Source: Gammaproteobacteria bacterium (GTDB lineage Bacteria; Pseudomonadota; Gammaproteobacteria; Ga0077536). From it: DNA of 40,010 nucleotides. The stretch covers positions 1-40,010 of the forward strand of contig JACQWY010000059.1 of the NCBI GenBank assembly GCA_016209015.1. Reading direction: 5' to 3'. The notes under the pieces are model-generated. The model had not been told where the DNA came from. It saw nothing but the letters and a program-made list of their open reading frames with translations, and searched no databases. Shown here one piece after another: positions 18,447 through 26,164 of the stretch; position 1 is the first letter of the stretch; each line of letters begins with the position of its first letter. The position numbers and the translations under genes were made by a program.

Positions 18447-19307
18447 TCAATCCGGCATCCTGCCGAAACGTCCCGCCGCGGCATCGGCGAACGCCTGCTC
18501 GAGCTCCGCCGGCGTATTCATCACGAACGGCCCACGCCCGGCGAGCGCTTCGTCGATCGGCTCTCCGCTGAGCAGCAGCGCGTGCAGTCGCGGCGCGGCA
18601 GCGATGCGCACCACGTTACCCTCGCGTTCGAAGATCGCCGTCTGCCGCGCACCGAGGCGCGTGCCGTCCGCGAGCGCGGCCGCGCCGTGCAGCGCGACGA
18701 GCAGCGCGCTCCATCCTTCCGGCATCCGCCACTCGAACGGCTCGCCACCCTCGAGCACGAGCTCCCACACCGCCATCGGCGTGCGCGGCCGCGCCGGCGC
18801 ACGCACCGCATCGCAGTCGCCGGCCACGAGGCGCAGACGGCCACCGGGTATCTCGATGCAGGGAATGTTTGCCCCGGCGATCGGTTGATACGCGGGCGCC
18901 GTCCACTTCAGGGCGGCTGGCAGATTGATCCAGAGCTGCAGCGCTTCGAGCGTGCCGCCGCGCTGCGTGAATGCCGGGGAATGCAGCTCCTCGTGCAGGA
19001 GCCCCGCGCCCGCCGTCATCCACTGCACGTCGCCGGGCAGGAGCAGGCCGCCCTGCCCCGCGGAATCACGGTGCGCGATCCCGCCCTGAACGCAGAACGT
19101 CACGGTCTCGATGCCGCGATGCGGATGGGCCGCGATGCCGCGCGGCGTCGCGGCCGGCGCGAACTCGTGCGGGCCCGCGTAATCGAGTTGGAGGAACGGG
19201 CTCACGCGCGCGCCGTGGCGCTGGTAGGAGAACAGCGAGACGACCGGGAAGCCGTCGCCGATCCAGTGCGGATCCGCCGCGTCGTATACGCCGAGCACTC
19301 GTTTCAT
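18447..19307 (-). CDS. Pirin-family bicupin
   Basis: Pirin homologue of 286 residues. The first cupin domain keeps the iron-site block GIAAHPHRGIETVTFCVQGG (two His plus Glu) and the later GAGLLHEELHSP histidine. The second domain (about 160-260) is more diverged, as usual. Bacterial pirins such as YhhW have quercetinase activity or act as regulators; neither can be told from sequence. The ATG at 19307 has GGAGG eight bases upstream. A 25-bp palindrome at 19361-19385, about 55 bases upstream, is a candidate operator. The neighbouring aminotransferase is co-oriented. Confidence 0.92.
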   Translation of the reverse strand: MKRVLGVYDAADPHWIGDGFPVVSLFSYQRHGARVSPFLQLDYAGPHEFAPAATPRGIAAHPHRGIETVTFCVQGGIAHRDSAGQGGLLLPGDVQWMTAGAGLLHEELHSPAFTQRGGTLEALQLWINLPAALKWTAPAYQPIAGANIPCIEIPGGRLRLVAGDCDAVRAPARPRTPMAVWELVLEGGEPFEWRMPEGWSALLVALHGAAALADGTRLGARQTAIFEREGNVVRIAAAPRLHALLLSGEPIDEALAGRGPFVMNTPAELEQAFADAAAGRFGRMPD

Positions 19308-19360
19308 CGCCGCCTCCGGGGTAGTCGCAGGCGAAAAGCTTAACGCGGCGCGAGGGGGCG

Positions 19361-19385
19361 ATTACCCGAAAAGCTTTGAGGTAAT
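19361..19385. promoter_or_regulatory. 25-bp palindrome between the HD-GYP and pirin genes
   Basis: ATTACC at the left end and GGTAAT at the right end are exact reverse complements, and the centre AAAGCTTT is itself palindromic. Only a few positions between them break the symmetry. The site is AT-rich against a GC-rich background. It lies 54 bases upstream of the pirin start codon and 12 bases past the HD-GYP stop codon. That suits a repressor or activator site for pirin, or less likely a weak terminator. The factor is unknown. Confidence 0.5.
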
Positions 19386-19396
19386 GAAGGACGCGC

Positions 19397-20494
19397 TCAG
19401 CCCTGCCGATCGCGGGTGCGCGTCGCGTCCTCCGCGGCGCTCAGATCGAGCCGGCCCTTGCGCGCGACCTCGGCCGCGGCATCGACGATGTCGCGATCGT
19501 AGGCCCCGCCGACCCGCTCGATCTGGCGGAACGCCATGTCCGGCGTCATCGCGATCCGATAGGGACGGTGGCTCACCATCGCGTCGATGGTGTCGGCGAC
19601 GGCGAGCACGCGGGCCTCGATGCCGATCTCCTCGCCCGCCACGGCGAGCGGATAGCCGCTGCCGTCGAGACGCTCGTGATGCTGATGCACTGCGGTCGGC
19701 ACGGGCCAGTCGAATTCGATGTTGCGCAGGAGCTCGTAGCCGATCTGCGAATGCTGACGCACGATGCTGAGCTCGGCGGGATTGAGCGGTCCGGGTCGCA
19801 ACAGGAACTCGACCGGCACGTAGTGCTTGCCGAGATCGTGCACGAGGCCCGCGAGCTCGAGGCAGCGGCGCACGGCCTGGGTCGTGCCGAGCTCGTCGGC
19901 GATCGCGAGCGCGACGGAGACGACGCGCGTCTGATGCGCGGCGGTGTAGGGATCGCGCACCTGCATCGTGCCGGCGAGCGCCTTCACGGCGTTCACGAGC
20001 GTCTGCTCGAGACGGCTGTTCGCCACCGCGAGCGCGCCTTTCGCGAGCGCCATGCGACCGGCAATCGTGCACACCTCGAGATCCGCCGAGACGTCGATGA
20101 AGCGATAGAGGTATTCCGTCGTGCGCCGTTTCGGCGCGTGCAGCACCGAGCCGAGCACTTCGTAGGTGACACCGCCGCCGAGCGCGACCGTCTCGGAGCC
20201 TGCGGGATAATCGGGCGAGAGGCGCAGGCTCAGATCGAGCGGGCCGGCGCGCCTGGGAAAGACTTCCCAGTAGAACAATCCTTCGAGTGTCGCGGCCTGC
20301 CTGCCCGCGAGCTCGGCGAAGAGCGGATTCGCGCGCAGGATGCGGCCGTCCTGCGTCGCGAGGATCGCCGGCCGGCTCAGGCTGTCGATCGTCGCCCGCC
20401 ACGCGCCGCGCTTCGTCGTCGCGTCGTCCCTGACGGCACTGTCGTGCGCGGCGATTACGGGCGTCCTTCCCGAGCGATGTTCCGGTGTAGTCAT
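19397..20494 (-). CDS. PAS-HD-GYP phosphodiesterase (cyclic-di-GMP)
   Basis: Predicted cytoplasmic cyclic-di-GMP phosphodiesterase of 365 residues. The N-terminal PAS domain (about 30-150, SLSRPAILATQDGRILRANP then FYWEVFPRRAGP) may sense a small signal. The HD-GYP domain (about 165-345) has the metal-binding HD in LAGLVHDLGKHYVP, the histidines in VRQHSQIGYELL and the signature HQHHERLDGSGYPLA. All hallmark residues are kept, so activity is likely. The ATG at 20494 has GGAGGGA upstream; the frame extends to 20530 but that adds only basic residues. It is divergent from hsp20-lon and upstream of the pirin gene on the same strand. Confidence 0.92.
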   Translation of the reverse strand: MTTPEHRSGRTPVIAAHDSAVRDDATTKRGAWRATIDSLSRPAILATQDGRILRANPLFAELAGRQAATLEGLFYWEVFPRRAGPLDLSLRLSPDYPAGSETVALGGGVTYEVLGSVLHAPKRRTTEYLYRFIDVSADLEVCTIAGRMALAKGALAVANSRLEQTLVNAVKALAGTMQVRDPYTAAHQTRVVSVALAIADELGTTQAVRRCLELAGLVHDLGKHYVPVEFLLRPGPLNPAELSIVRQHSQIGYELLRNIEFDWPVPTAVHQHHERLDGSGYPLAVAGEEIGIEARVLAVADTIDAMVSHRPYRIAMTPDMAFRQIERVGGAYDRDIVDAAAEVARKGRLDLSAAEDATRTRDRQG

Positions 20495-20621
20495 TCGTTC
20501 CCTCCGACGTGGGCGTATCGGCCGCGTCACGGTGCGCCTTAAGCACAGGCCAATGCGGTATCAGTACGACGACGACGCCGCGGCGCCGACGCGATCGCGC
20601 CGCGCCGTCCCACACCGCGTG

Positions 20622-20652
20622 CCCTTGAATCCACGCACGCCGCCTCCATCTA
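20622..20652 (+). promoter_or_regulatory. Sigma-32 (RpoH)-type heat-shock promoter of hsp20-lon
   Basis: CCCTTGAAT (-35) and CTCCATCT (-10) are separated by 13 bases. The sigma-32 consensus is CTTGAAA and CCCCATNT with 11-16 bases between. The -35 differs at the last base and the -10 at one base. The site lies 25 bases before the hsp20 ATG, giving a short leader with GGAGA as ribosome site. The position directly before a small heat-shock protein and Lon strongly supports the call. Confidence 0.8.
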
Positions 20653-20676
20653 AGGGCTCATGACGGAGATGAAACC

Positions 20677-21090
20677 ATGCGCCATCTATCACAGTTGATG
20701 TGGGGCGAAGCGCTGTCGCTGCTCGACCGCGCCGATCGCCTGCATCGCATGTTCGCGCGTCCCGCGGCGAGCCGCGTCGCGGCCTGGGAGCCGCCTGTCG
20801 ACGTGGTGGAGACTGCGGACGTCGTGCTGGTCCAGATCGCCCTGCCGGGCGTGGAGCCAGCATCGATATCCCTGACACTCGATGCCACGGCGATCGCCGT
20901 GAGCGCCGAACGGCGCTTCCCGCTCGGCCGTGAAACGTGCGCGGGCGGCGTGCGGATTCACGCGATTGAAATTCCCTACGGCCGCTTCGAGCGCAGCGTG
21001 CCGCTGCCGCCGCAGGCAGCGACGCTCGTCGAGCGCCGCTTCGAGAACGGTTGCCTCACACTGCTCTTCAGCAGGAAGGACAGACTATGA
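20677..21090 (+). CDS. Hsp20/alpha-crystallin-family small heat-shock protein
   Basis: Small heat-shock protein of 137 residues with one alpha-crystallin domain (about 38-130). Recognisable strands are WEPPVDVVETADVVLVQIAL, PGVEPASISLTLDATAIAVS, IHAIEIPYGRFERSVPLP and RFENGCLTLLFSRK. Family members hold unfolding clients for refolding or degradation. The short C-terminus (LFSRKDRL) has no I-x-I motif, which most Hsp20 proteins use to form large oligomers, so this one may remain small. The stop codon overlaps the lon ATG (ATGA), making the two translationally coupled. A sigma-32-like promoter at 20622-20652 drives the pair. Confidence 0.92.
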   Translation: MRHLSQLMWGEALSLLDRADRLHRMFARPAASRVAAWEPPVDVVETADVVLVQIALPGVEPASISLTLDATAIAVSAERRFPLGRETCAGGVRIHAIEIPYGRFERSVPLPPQAATLVERRFENGCLTLLFSRKDRL

Positions 21091-23519
21091 ACCCTACGCC
21101 GAGCCAGGAAGACATGTTGTCCGCCGACGATCACGCGGCGCGCCCGCCCGCCGCTGCGCCCGCCCGTGAGCCTGGCGCGACGAAGCCGCTGCCCGAGGAC
21201 GCGCTGATCCTCATCCCGCTGCGCAATGCCGTGCTGTTCCCGGGCGCGATCTCGCCCTTGTCCGTCGGTCGCGCGAGCTCGGTCGCGGCCGCGCAGGAAG
21301 CCGCGCGCAACGATCGCCCGATCGGTTTCCTGCTGCAGCGCGATCCGGTGCAGAGCGAGGTCGGTGCCGACGACGTGTACTGGGTCGGCACGGCCGGTCA
21401 GATCGTCCGCTACGTCACGGGCGCCGAGGGCGCGCACCATCTCGTCGTGCAGGGCCAGGCGCGTTTTCGCGTGCTCGAATTCCTCGAAGGCTGGCCGTAT
21501 CTCGTCGCGCGCGTCGCGATGGTCGAGAGCGCCGAGGAGAGCGGTGCGGAAATCGAAGCCCGCTTCCTGCAATTGAAGCAGCTCGCCGTCGAGGCGATCT
21601 CGCTCCTGCCGACCATGCCGGACGAGCTCGCGGGCGTGGTGCAGACCATGGAATCCCCGGCCCAGCTCGCCGACATGGTCGCGAACCTCCTCGACGTGAA
21701 GAACGAGGACAAGCAGGGCGTGCTCGAGACGTTCGACGTCAAGCGCCGGCTCGATCGCGTGCTCGAGCTGCTCGGGCGGCGCGTGGAAGTGCTGCGCCTC
21801 TCGAAGGAGATCGGCGACAAGACGAAGAAGGAATTCGACGAACGCCAGCGCGAGCACGTGCTGCGCGAACAGTTGCGCCAGATCCAGAAGGAGCTCGGCG
21901 AAGACGAGGAAGCGGCGGCGGAGCTCGACGAGCTCAATCGCGCGATAGATGATTCCGGCATGCCGGAGGAGACGCTGCGCCACGCGAAGAAGGAGTTCAA
22001 GCGCCTCGAACGCATGAACGAGAGCAGCGGCGAGTACCCGATGCTGCGCACGTATCTCGAGTGGCTGACGGAGCTGCCTTGGAAGCTCGCGGCTCAGGAG
22101 CCGATCGATCTCGCGGTGGCGCGGCGCGTGCTCGACGAGGACCACTACGGGCTCGCGAAAATCAAGCGGCGCATCCTCGAGTACCTCGCGGTGCGGAAGC
22201 TCAATCCCGAGGGCAAGAGCCCGATCCTGTGCTTCGTCGGTCCGCCCGGCGTCGGCAAGACCTCGCTCGGCCAGTCGATCGCGCGCGCAACGAATCGCAA
22301 GTTCCAGCGCGTGGCGCTCGGCGGCACGCACGACGAGGCGGAGATCCGCGGCCATCGCCGCACCTACGTCGGCGCGTTGCCCGGCAACATCATCCAGGCC
22401 ATACGCCGCGCGGAATCGCGCACGCCGGTCGTGATGCTCGACGAGATCGACAAGCTCGGCGCGGGCGGCTTTCACGGCGATCCGTCGAGCGCGCTGCTCG
22501 AGGTGCTCGATCCGGAGCAGAACTCGAAGTTCCGCGACAACTACCTCGGCGTCGACTACGACCTGTCGAAGGTGTTGTTCGTCGCGACCGCGAACGTGCT
22601 CGACGCGATCCCGGGGCCGCTGCGCGACCGCATGGAGGTGATCCAGCTTCCAGGTTACACGGAAGAGGAGAAGCTCGAGATCGCACGGCGTTATCTCGTG
22701 CGGCGTCAGCTCGAGTCGTGCGGGCTCACCGCGGAGCAGGTGTCGATCAGCGACGCGGCGCTCCGCGCCGTGGTCGGGGGTTACACGCGCGAAGCGGGCG
22801 TGCGCAATCTCGAACGCGAGATCGGCAGCGTGCTGCGCGCCCTCGCGATGCGGATCGCGGAAGGCGAAGTCGCGCACGTCGACGTCGACGCGCCGGACCT
22901 GCAGGCGATCCTCGGCCCCGTGCACTTCGACAACGAGGTGGCGCTGCGCACGGCGGTGCCGGGCGTGGCGACGGGTCTCGCCTGGACGCCGGTCGGCGGC
23001 GACATCCTGTTCATCGAGGCGACGCAAGTGCCGGGCTCGGGCAAGTTGACGTTGACCGGCCAGCTCGGGGAAGTGATGCGCGAGTCCGCACAGGCCGCGG
23101 TCACGCTCGCGAAGCTCTACACGGCGGAAGCGCTCGATAAGATCGACCTGCACGTCCACGTGCCGGCGGGGGCCACGCCGAAGGACGGGCCGAGCGCGGG
23201 TGTCGCGATGTTCCTCGCGCTCATCTCCCTGCTCTCCGGGCACCCGGTGCGGCCGGACGTCGCGATGACGGGCGAGATCTCGCTGCGCGGGCTCGTCATG
23301 CCGATCGGCGGCGTGAAGGAGAAAGTGCTCGCGGCACTGCGCAGCGGGGTGACGACCGTGATGCTGCCGCGTCGCAATCAGAAGGACCTCGAGGACGTGC
23401 CCGCCGAAGCGCGCGAGAAGCTCGAATTCGTGTGGCTCGATCGCGTCGAGGACGCCGTGCGGCACGGCATCGGGATCGAGGTCGCGGAGTTGTTCAAGAC
23501 GGACAAGCGGGCGGCGTGA
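21087..23519 (+). CDS. lon: ATP-dependent Lon protease (LonA)
   Basis: AAA+ serine protease of 810 residues that degrades misfolded and regulatory proteins in the cytoplasm. The N-terminal substrate domain starts near residue 40 (LIPLRNAVLFPGAISPLSVG) and ends in a coiled coil (about 215-300). The ATPase has Walker A GPPGVGKT and Walker B VVMLDEID. The protease domain has the catalytic Ser in PKDGPSAGVAMF and Lys in GGVKEKVLAAL, so it is intact. The first 35 residues are a Pro/Ala-rich extension. The ATG at 21087 overlaps the hsp20 stop. Lon downstream of Hsp20 under heat-shock control suggests a hold-and-degrade unit. Some genomes carry a second lon elsewhere; this cannot be judged here. Confidence 0.97.
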   Translation: MNPTPSQEDMLSADDHAARPPAAAPAREPGATKPLPEDALILIPLRNAVLFPGAISPLSVGRASSVAAAQEAARNDRPIGFLLQRDPVQSEVGADDVYWVGTAGQIVRYVTGAEGAHHLVVQGQARFRVLEFLEGWPYLVARVAMVESAEESGAEIEARFLQLKQLAVEAISLLPTMPDELAGVVQTMESPAQLADMVANLLDVKNEDKQGVLETFDVKRRLDRVLELLGRRVEVLRLSKEIGDKTKKEFDERQREHVLREQLRQIQKELGEDEEAAAELDELNRAIDDSGMPEETLRHAKKEFKRLERMNESSGEYPMLRTYLEWLTELPWKLAAQEPIDLAVARRVLDEDHYGLAKIKRRILEYLAVRKLNPEGKSPILCFVGPPGVGKTSLGQSIARATNRKFQRVALGGTHDEAEIRGHRRTYVGALPGNIIQAIRRAESRTPVVMLDEIDKLGAGGFHGDPSSALLEVLDPEQNSKFRDNYLGVDYDLSKVLFVATANVLDAIPGPLRDRMEVIQLPGYTEEEKLEIARRYLVRRQLESCGLTAEQVSISDAALRAVVGGYTREAGVRNLEREIGSVLRALAMRIAEGEVAHVDVDAPDLQAILGPVHFDNEVALRTAVPGVATGLAWTPVGGDILFIEATQVPGSGKLTLTGQLGEVMRESAQAAVTLAKLYTAEALDKIDLHVHVPAGATPKDGPSAGVAMFLALISLLSGHPVRPDVAMTGEISLRGLVMPIGGVKEKVLAALRSGVTTVMLPRRNQKDLEDVPAEAREKLEFVWLDRVEDAVRHGIGIEVAELFKTDKRAA

Positions 23520-23593
23520 CGCGTCGCGGCTCTCGCCATGAACACGCGATCGATGCGCCTCCTGCGTCGGCACATCCTTCTATGAACTTCGAC

Positions 23594-23622
23594 GTCGTCC
23601 CGGCGAAGGCCGGGACCCAGTC
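23594..23622 (-). repeat. REP-like palindrome, CCCGGC/GCCGGG family
   Basis: Minus-oriented copy of the element at 35-65, with arms CCCGGC and GCCGGG. The following bases (TCGGCGACCCGCGGCA and on to GTGAACC) also resemble 39683-39714 near the right end, showing that the repeat has a longer conserved flank. Confidence 0.75.
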
Positions 23623-23728
23623 GGCGACCCGCGGCAGACGCAGTGAACCCCGGGATTCCGGAACCTCGGCCGTGGCGCCGTAGATCGAGGTAGGGACGCG
23701 TGGTTCATCGATAGTGACGGGGAGACAT

Positions 23729-23757
23729 GACTGGGTCCCGGCCTGCGCCGGGACGAC
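23729..23757 (+). repeat. REP-like palindrome, CCCGGC/GCCGGG family
   Basis: Plus-oriented copy, with GACTGGGT before the stem and GACGAC after it. It forms an inverted pair with the copy at 23594-23622. Confidence 0.75.
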
Positions 23758-23857
23758 ACCGTGAGAGCCGATCCCCCGTGCTGCCTCAGACACTTCGCGA
23801 GGAATTCGTCCGACTACGCCTTCGGCCAATCCGACCTGCTGCATGCCACGGACATGC

Positions 23858-24541
23858 TCACCTGATCGCCCACCCTCCGCACACGGGGAACACCTGGCCG
23901 ACGAAGCACGCGGCGGCATCGCTGCACAGATACGCCGCGAACTCCGCGTCCTCGCGCGCGCCGACGAGGCGGCCGAGCGGCACTTCGCGTTTGAGGCGCT
24001 CCTGGAAGCGCGGATTCGCCTGCACCTCGGGCGGGAAGTACGTCGGGTTCTCGACGAAGTTCTGGGCGATCGCGTTGACCTGGATGCCGAGCGGCGCGAC
24101 CTCGACACCGAGCGCCTGTACGTAGGCGAGCTGCGCGCCGCGCGCGGCGCTGTAGGTCGTCGTGCGCTTCATGCCGCGCAGCGCCGAGGCGCTGCCCATG
24201 ACGAGAATGCGGCCGCTGCCGCGCTCGCTCATCTGCGGCAGCACCGCGCGGCACAGCCGCGGCAGCGGATCGACGAGCGCCGCGAAGACTTCGCGCCATT
24301 CTGCTTCCTGGACTTCGACGGCCGGCGTCGCAGGCGCCGGGATGGCGAGATTCGCGAGCAGCACGTCGACGCGGCCGGCGTTCTCGACCGCACGTTCCGC
24401 GGCATCGACTTCGACGAGCGCACCCTCGTCCGCGATCACCGTGGCGCCATGCGTCGCGAGCACCTCGCAGAGCATCGGCCCCATGAAGTCGTGCGCCTGG
24501 GTGACGAGTATCCGTTTGCCCGCGAGCATGCCTGTCGTCAT
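23858..24541 (-). CDS. Predicted halohydrin dehalogenase (SDR-derived)
   Basis: A 227-residue protein with the short-chain dehydrogenase fold but altered key sites. The glycine-rich cofactor loop is replaced by T14-QAHD-F19-M-G21, the T-x4-F/Y-x-G halide-site signature of halohydrin dehalogenases. The catalytic set is S117, Y130 and R134, in the spacing S-x12-Y-x3-R; Arg replaces the SDR lysine. NFVENPTYFPPEV and GQVFPVCGGW sit where HheC has its halide-pocket and C-terminal segments. Such enzymes interconvert vicinal halohydrins and epoxides, releasing halide, and open epoxides with azide, cyanide or nitrite; no NAD(P) is used. The ATG at 24541 was chosen over an upstream extension. It lies downstream of the LLM oxidoreductase on the same strand. 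The physiological substrate is unknown. Confidence 0.85.
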   Translation of the reverse strand: MTTGMLAGKRILVTQAHDFMGPMLCEVLATHGATVIADEGALVEVDAAERAVENAGRVDVLLANLAIPAPATPAVEVQEAEWREVFAALVDPLPRLCRAVLPQMSERGSGRILVMGSASALRGMKRTTTYSAARGAQLAYVQALGVEVAPLGIQVNAIAQNFVENPTYFPPEVQANPRFQERLKREVPLGRLVGAREDAEFAAYLCSDAAACFVGQVFPVCGGWAIR

Positions 24542-24580
24542 GGTCACTCCTCGAAAGTCACGACGACGTACCGACTTGTG

Positions 24581-24678
24581 CACCGGGGTCGGAGGGACTT
24601 TTCGTTGACCACAGGGAAAGCGGCCCGCGCGCCTCGGCGTTTACCTCCGGTCAAGAAAAAGTCCCTCCGACCCCGGTG
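24581..24678. repeat. 98-bp perfect-arm palindrome between LLM and dehalogenase genes
   Basis: Left arm 24581-24602 (CACCGGGGTCGGAGGGACTT then TT) is the exact reverse complement of 24657-24678. A second inner pair, TTGACC (24605-24610) and GGTCAA (24649-24654), extends the stem. The element begins 6 bases after the LLM stop codon and ends 39 bases before the dehalogenase ATG. Its GGGGTC end recalls the hairpin at 349-424, which has a different arm sequence. It may be a MITE/REP-type insertion, and as RNA could limit read-through. Confidence 0.85.
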
Positions 24679-24684
24679 GATAAC

Positions 24685-25545
24685 TCAGATCGCGCCGATG
24701 CGCCGGCCGATGTCGGCGTAGCGGTCGAGCCAGCGCAGCACCGTGTCGCGGTCCTCCGTCGGGCAGCGCGGGATGGCGCGCGTGACGAAGCCGAGATCGG
24801 CGAAGCGCCGGAGATCGTCCTCGGGCGTCTCGAAGATGTCGAACATCGAGATCGAAACCGCTTCCGGGTCGCGGCCGTTCTCCTTCAGGCGCCGGTGGAG
24901 ATCTTCGACGTCTGCCTTCAGATCGCCGTGGAAGAGATCGATCGGGATCCAGCCGTCGCCGAAATCCGCGACGCGCTTCCTGCCCCACACCGAGCCGAAC
25001 GTGCCGAGGATGACGGGCGGATGCGGCCGCTGGATCGGTTTCGGATAAGACCACACGCGTTCGAAGTTCACGTACTCGCCATGGAAGCTCGCCTCTTCCT
25101 CCGTCCACAGCGCCTTCATCGCCTTCACGCGCTCCTCGAGCACTTTCCAGCGCTTGTCGAAAGGCGTGCCGTGATTCTCCATCTCCTCGCGATTCCAGCC
25201 CGCGCCGACGCCGAACAGGAATCTGCCGTTGGAGAGGCGATCGACCGTCGCGACCGTCTTCGCGAGCGCGAGCGGATCGTGCTCGACGACGAGACAGATC
25301 CCGGTGCCGAGCTTGATCGTCTTCGTCACGACCGCGGCCGCCGCGGCGCTCGCGAACGGATCGGACATGTGGATGTATTCCTTCGGCAGCGGCCCGTTGC
25401 CCGGCCACGGCGAGAGCCGCGAGGCCGGGATGTGCGTGTGCTCCGGAAACCAGATCGATTCGAAGCCGCGCTCCTCGGCCGCGACCGCGAGCTCGTCGGC
25501 GCGCATCGTATATTCGGTATTGAAACTGAAGACACCGAGCTTCAT
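24685..25545 (-). CDS. LLM-class flavin/F420-dependent oxidoreductase
   Basis: Luciferase-like TIM-barrel oxidoreductase of 286 residues. Family features: the opening MKLGVFSFNTEYTM, the substrate-proximal WFPEHTHIP, the block TIKLGTGICLVVEHDPLALA followed by TVDRLSNGRFLFGVGAGWN, and the later PVILGTFGSVWGRKRVADF. It groups with LLM proteins annotated as F420-dependent, but FMN use cannot be excluded, and no F420 biosynthesis gene is in the window. The ATG at 25545 has GGGGAGG upstream; a longer frame to 25626 looks non-coding. The cupin gene lies 91 bases upstream and the dehalogenase gene 143 bases downstream on the same strand, suggesting a small catabolic cluster. Confidence 0.9.
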   Translation of the reverse strand: MKLGVFSFNTEYTMRADELAVAAEERGFESIWFPEHTHIPASRLSPWPGNGPLPKEYIHMSDPFASAAAAAVVTKTIKLGTGICLVVEHDPLALAKTVATVDRLSNGRFLFGVGAGWNREEMENHGTPFDKRWKVLEERVKAMKALWTEEEASFHGEYVNFERVWSYPKPIQRPHPPVILGTFGSVWGRKRVADFGDGWIPIDLFHGDLKADVEDLHRRLKENGRDPEAVSISMFDIFETPEDDLRRFADLGFVTRAIPRCPTEDRDTVLRWLDRYADIGRRIGAI

Positions 25546-25636
25546 GAGGACCTCCCCTCGCATTGATGACACGGCGCTCTCACGGCGCCTGCGTGCAACC
25601 ATGCCCGATTCGTGAAGCGCGCGCAAACGACGCCGG

Positions 25637-26164
25637 TCAGGGTTTCAGGCTTGCTCCGACGAGCACCCCGATCACGCGGCACGGCACGGCGTGCGGATTC
25701 TTCCAGCGATGCATCGTGCCGCTCTGGACGACGACGTCGCCGGCCGCGAGCGGCGTGGCGGAACCGTCGTCGAGCTCGAGCACGCAGCGGCCGCTCAACA
25801 CGTAGAGCATGTCGCAGGTCGCGGAGCGGTGCATGCCGGGCGCGTGCTCGTCGAAGTGCGAGAGCAGGCCGGGCGCGTGCGCTTCGATGTTCTCGACGCC
25901 TGCGCCGCTCGCACGCTCGGGATCGCTGCCCGGCGGCAGCACGAACTCGACGAAGCGCGCGCCGCCGACGGGTGGGAAGAATTCGGCATGCGGCGGCTCG
26001 GCGCCGGCATCCGGATAGACGAACGTCGCATCCGTGCCCCAGATCGTCCCGAGCTCGATGCCGTCGAGGCCCGGCACCGCGACGCTGCTCACGCTCGAAT
26101 CGGAAGCGACGATCGATTTGCCGTCGGCGCGATGGCCGGTGACGACGCGGCGGAAAGTGCCCAT
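25637..26164 (-). CDS. Cupin-domain protein
   Basis: A 175-residue protein with a cupin fold. The C-terminal half contains the barrel: GLLSHFDEHAPGMHRSATCD (ligand histidines), MLYVLSGRCVLELDDG, LAAGDVVVQSGTMHRWKNP (last ligand His) and a closing RVIGVLVGASL. The N-terminal half (FRRVVTGHRADGKSIVASDS, then ELGTIWGTDATFVYPDAGAE) is typical of cupin proteins found in aromatic or dehalogenation gene clusters; their role is unclear. AGAGGAGTT precedes the ATG. A decayed copy of its ribosome site and first codons lies 1.8 kb away at 27825-27938, in the same orientation. Probably the first gene of the cupin-LLM-dehalogenase group. Confidence 0.87.
   Translation of the reverse strand: MGTFRRVVTGHRADGKSIVASDSSVSSVAVPGLDGIELGTIWGTDATFVYPDAGAEPPHAEFFPPVGGARFVEFVLPPGSDPERASGAGVENIEAHAPGLLSHFDEHAPGMHRSATCDMLYVLSGRCVLELDDGSATPLAAGDVVVQSGTMHRWKNPHAVPCRVIGVLVGASLKP

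Larger units (their letters stand above)
23520..23857. other. Gene-free gap between lon and the dehalogenase gene, with an inverted REP pair
   Basis: No coding sequence is supported. Two copies of the CCCGGC/GCCGGG REP face each other at 23594-23622 and 23729-23757, about 105 bases apart, so the segment can fold into a long hairpin (BIME-like). It lies between two convergent genes and probably serves as a bidirectional transcription barrier. Confidence 0.7.

Noticed and set aside
20976-23573. Minus-strand open frame of about 865 residues opposite lon
   Set aside because: Lon on the plus strand has every catalytic motif; the opposite frame has none and is a composition artefact.
24581-24678. 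Palindrome considered as a simple intrinsic terminator
   Set aside because: The arms are far longer than needed, the stem has interruptions with a second nested pair, and no T-run follows the whole stem on the minus strand. A mobile or REP-type element explains it better, though it may still affect read-through.
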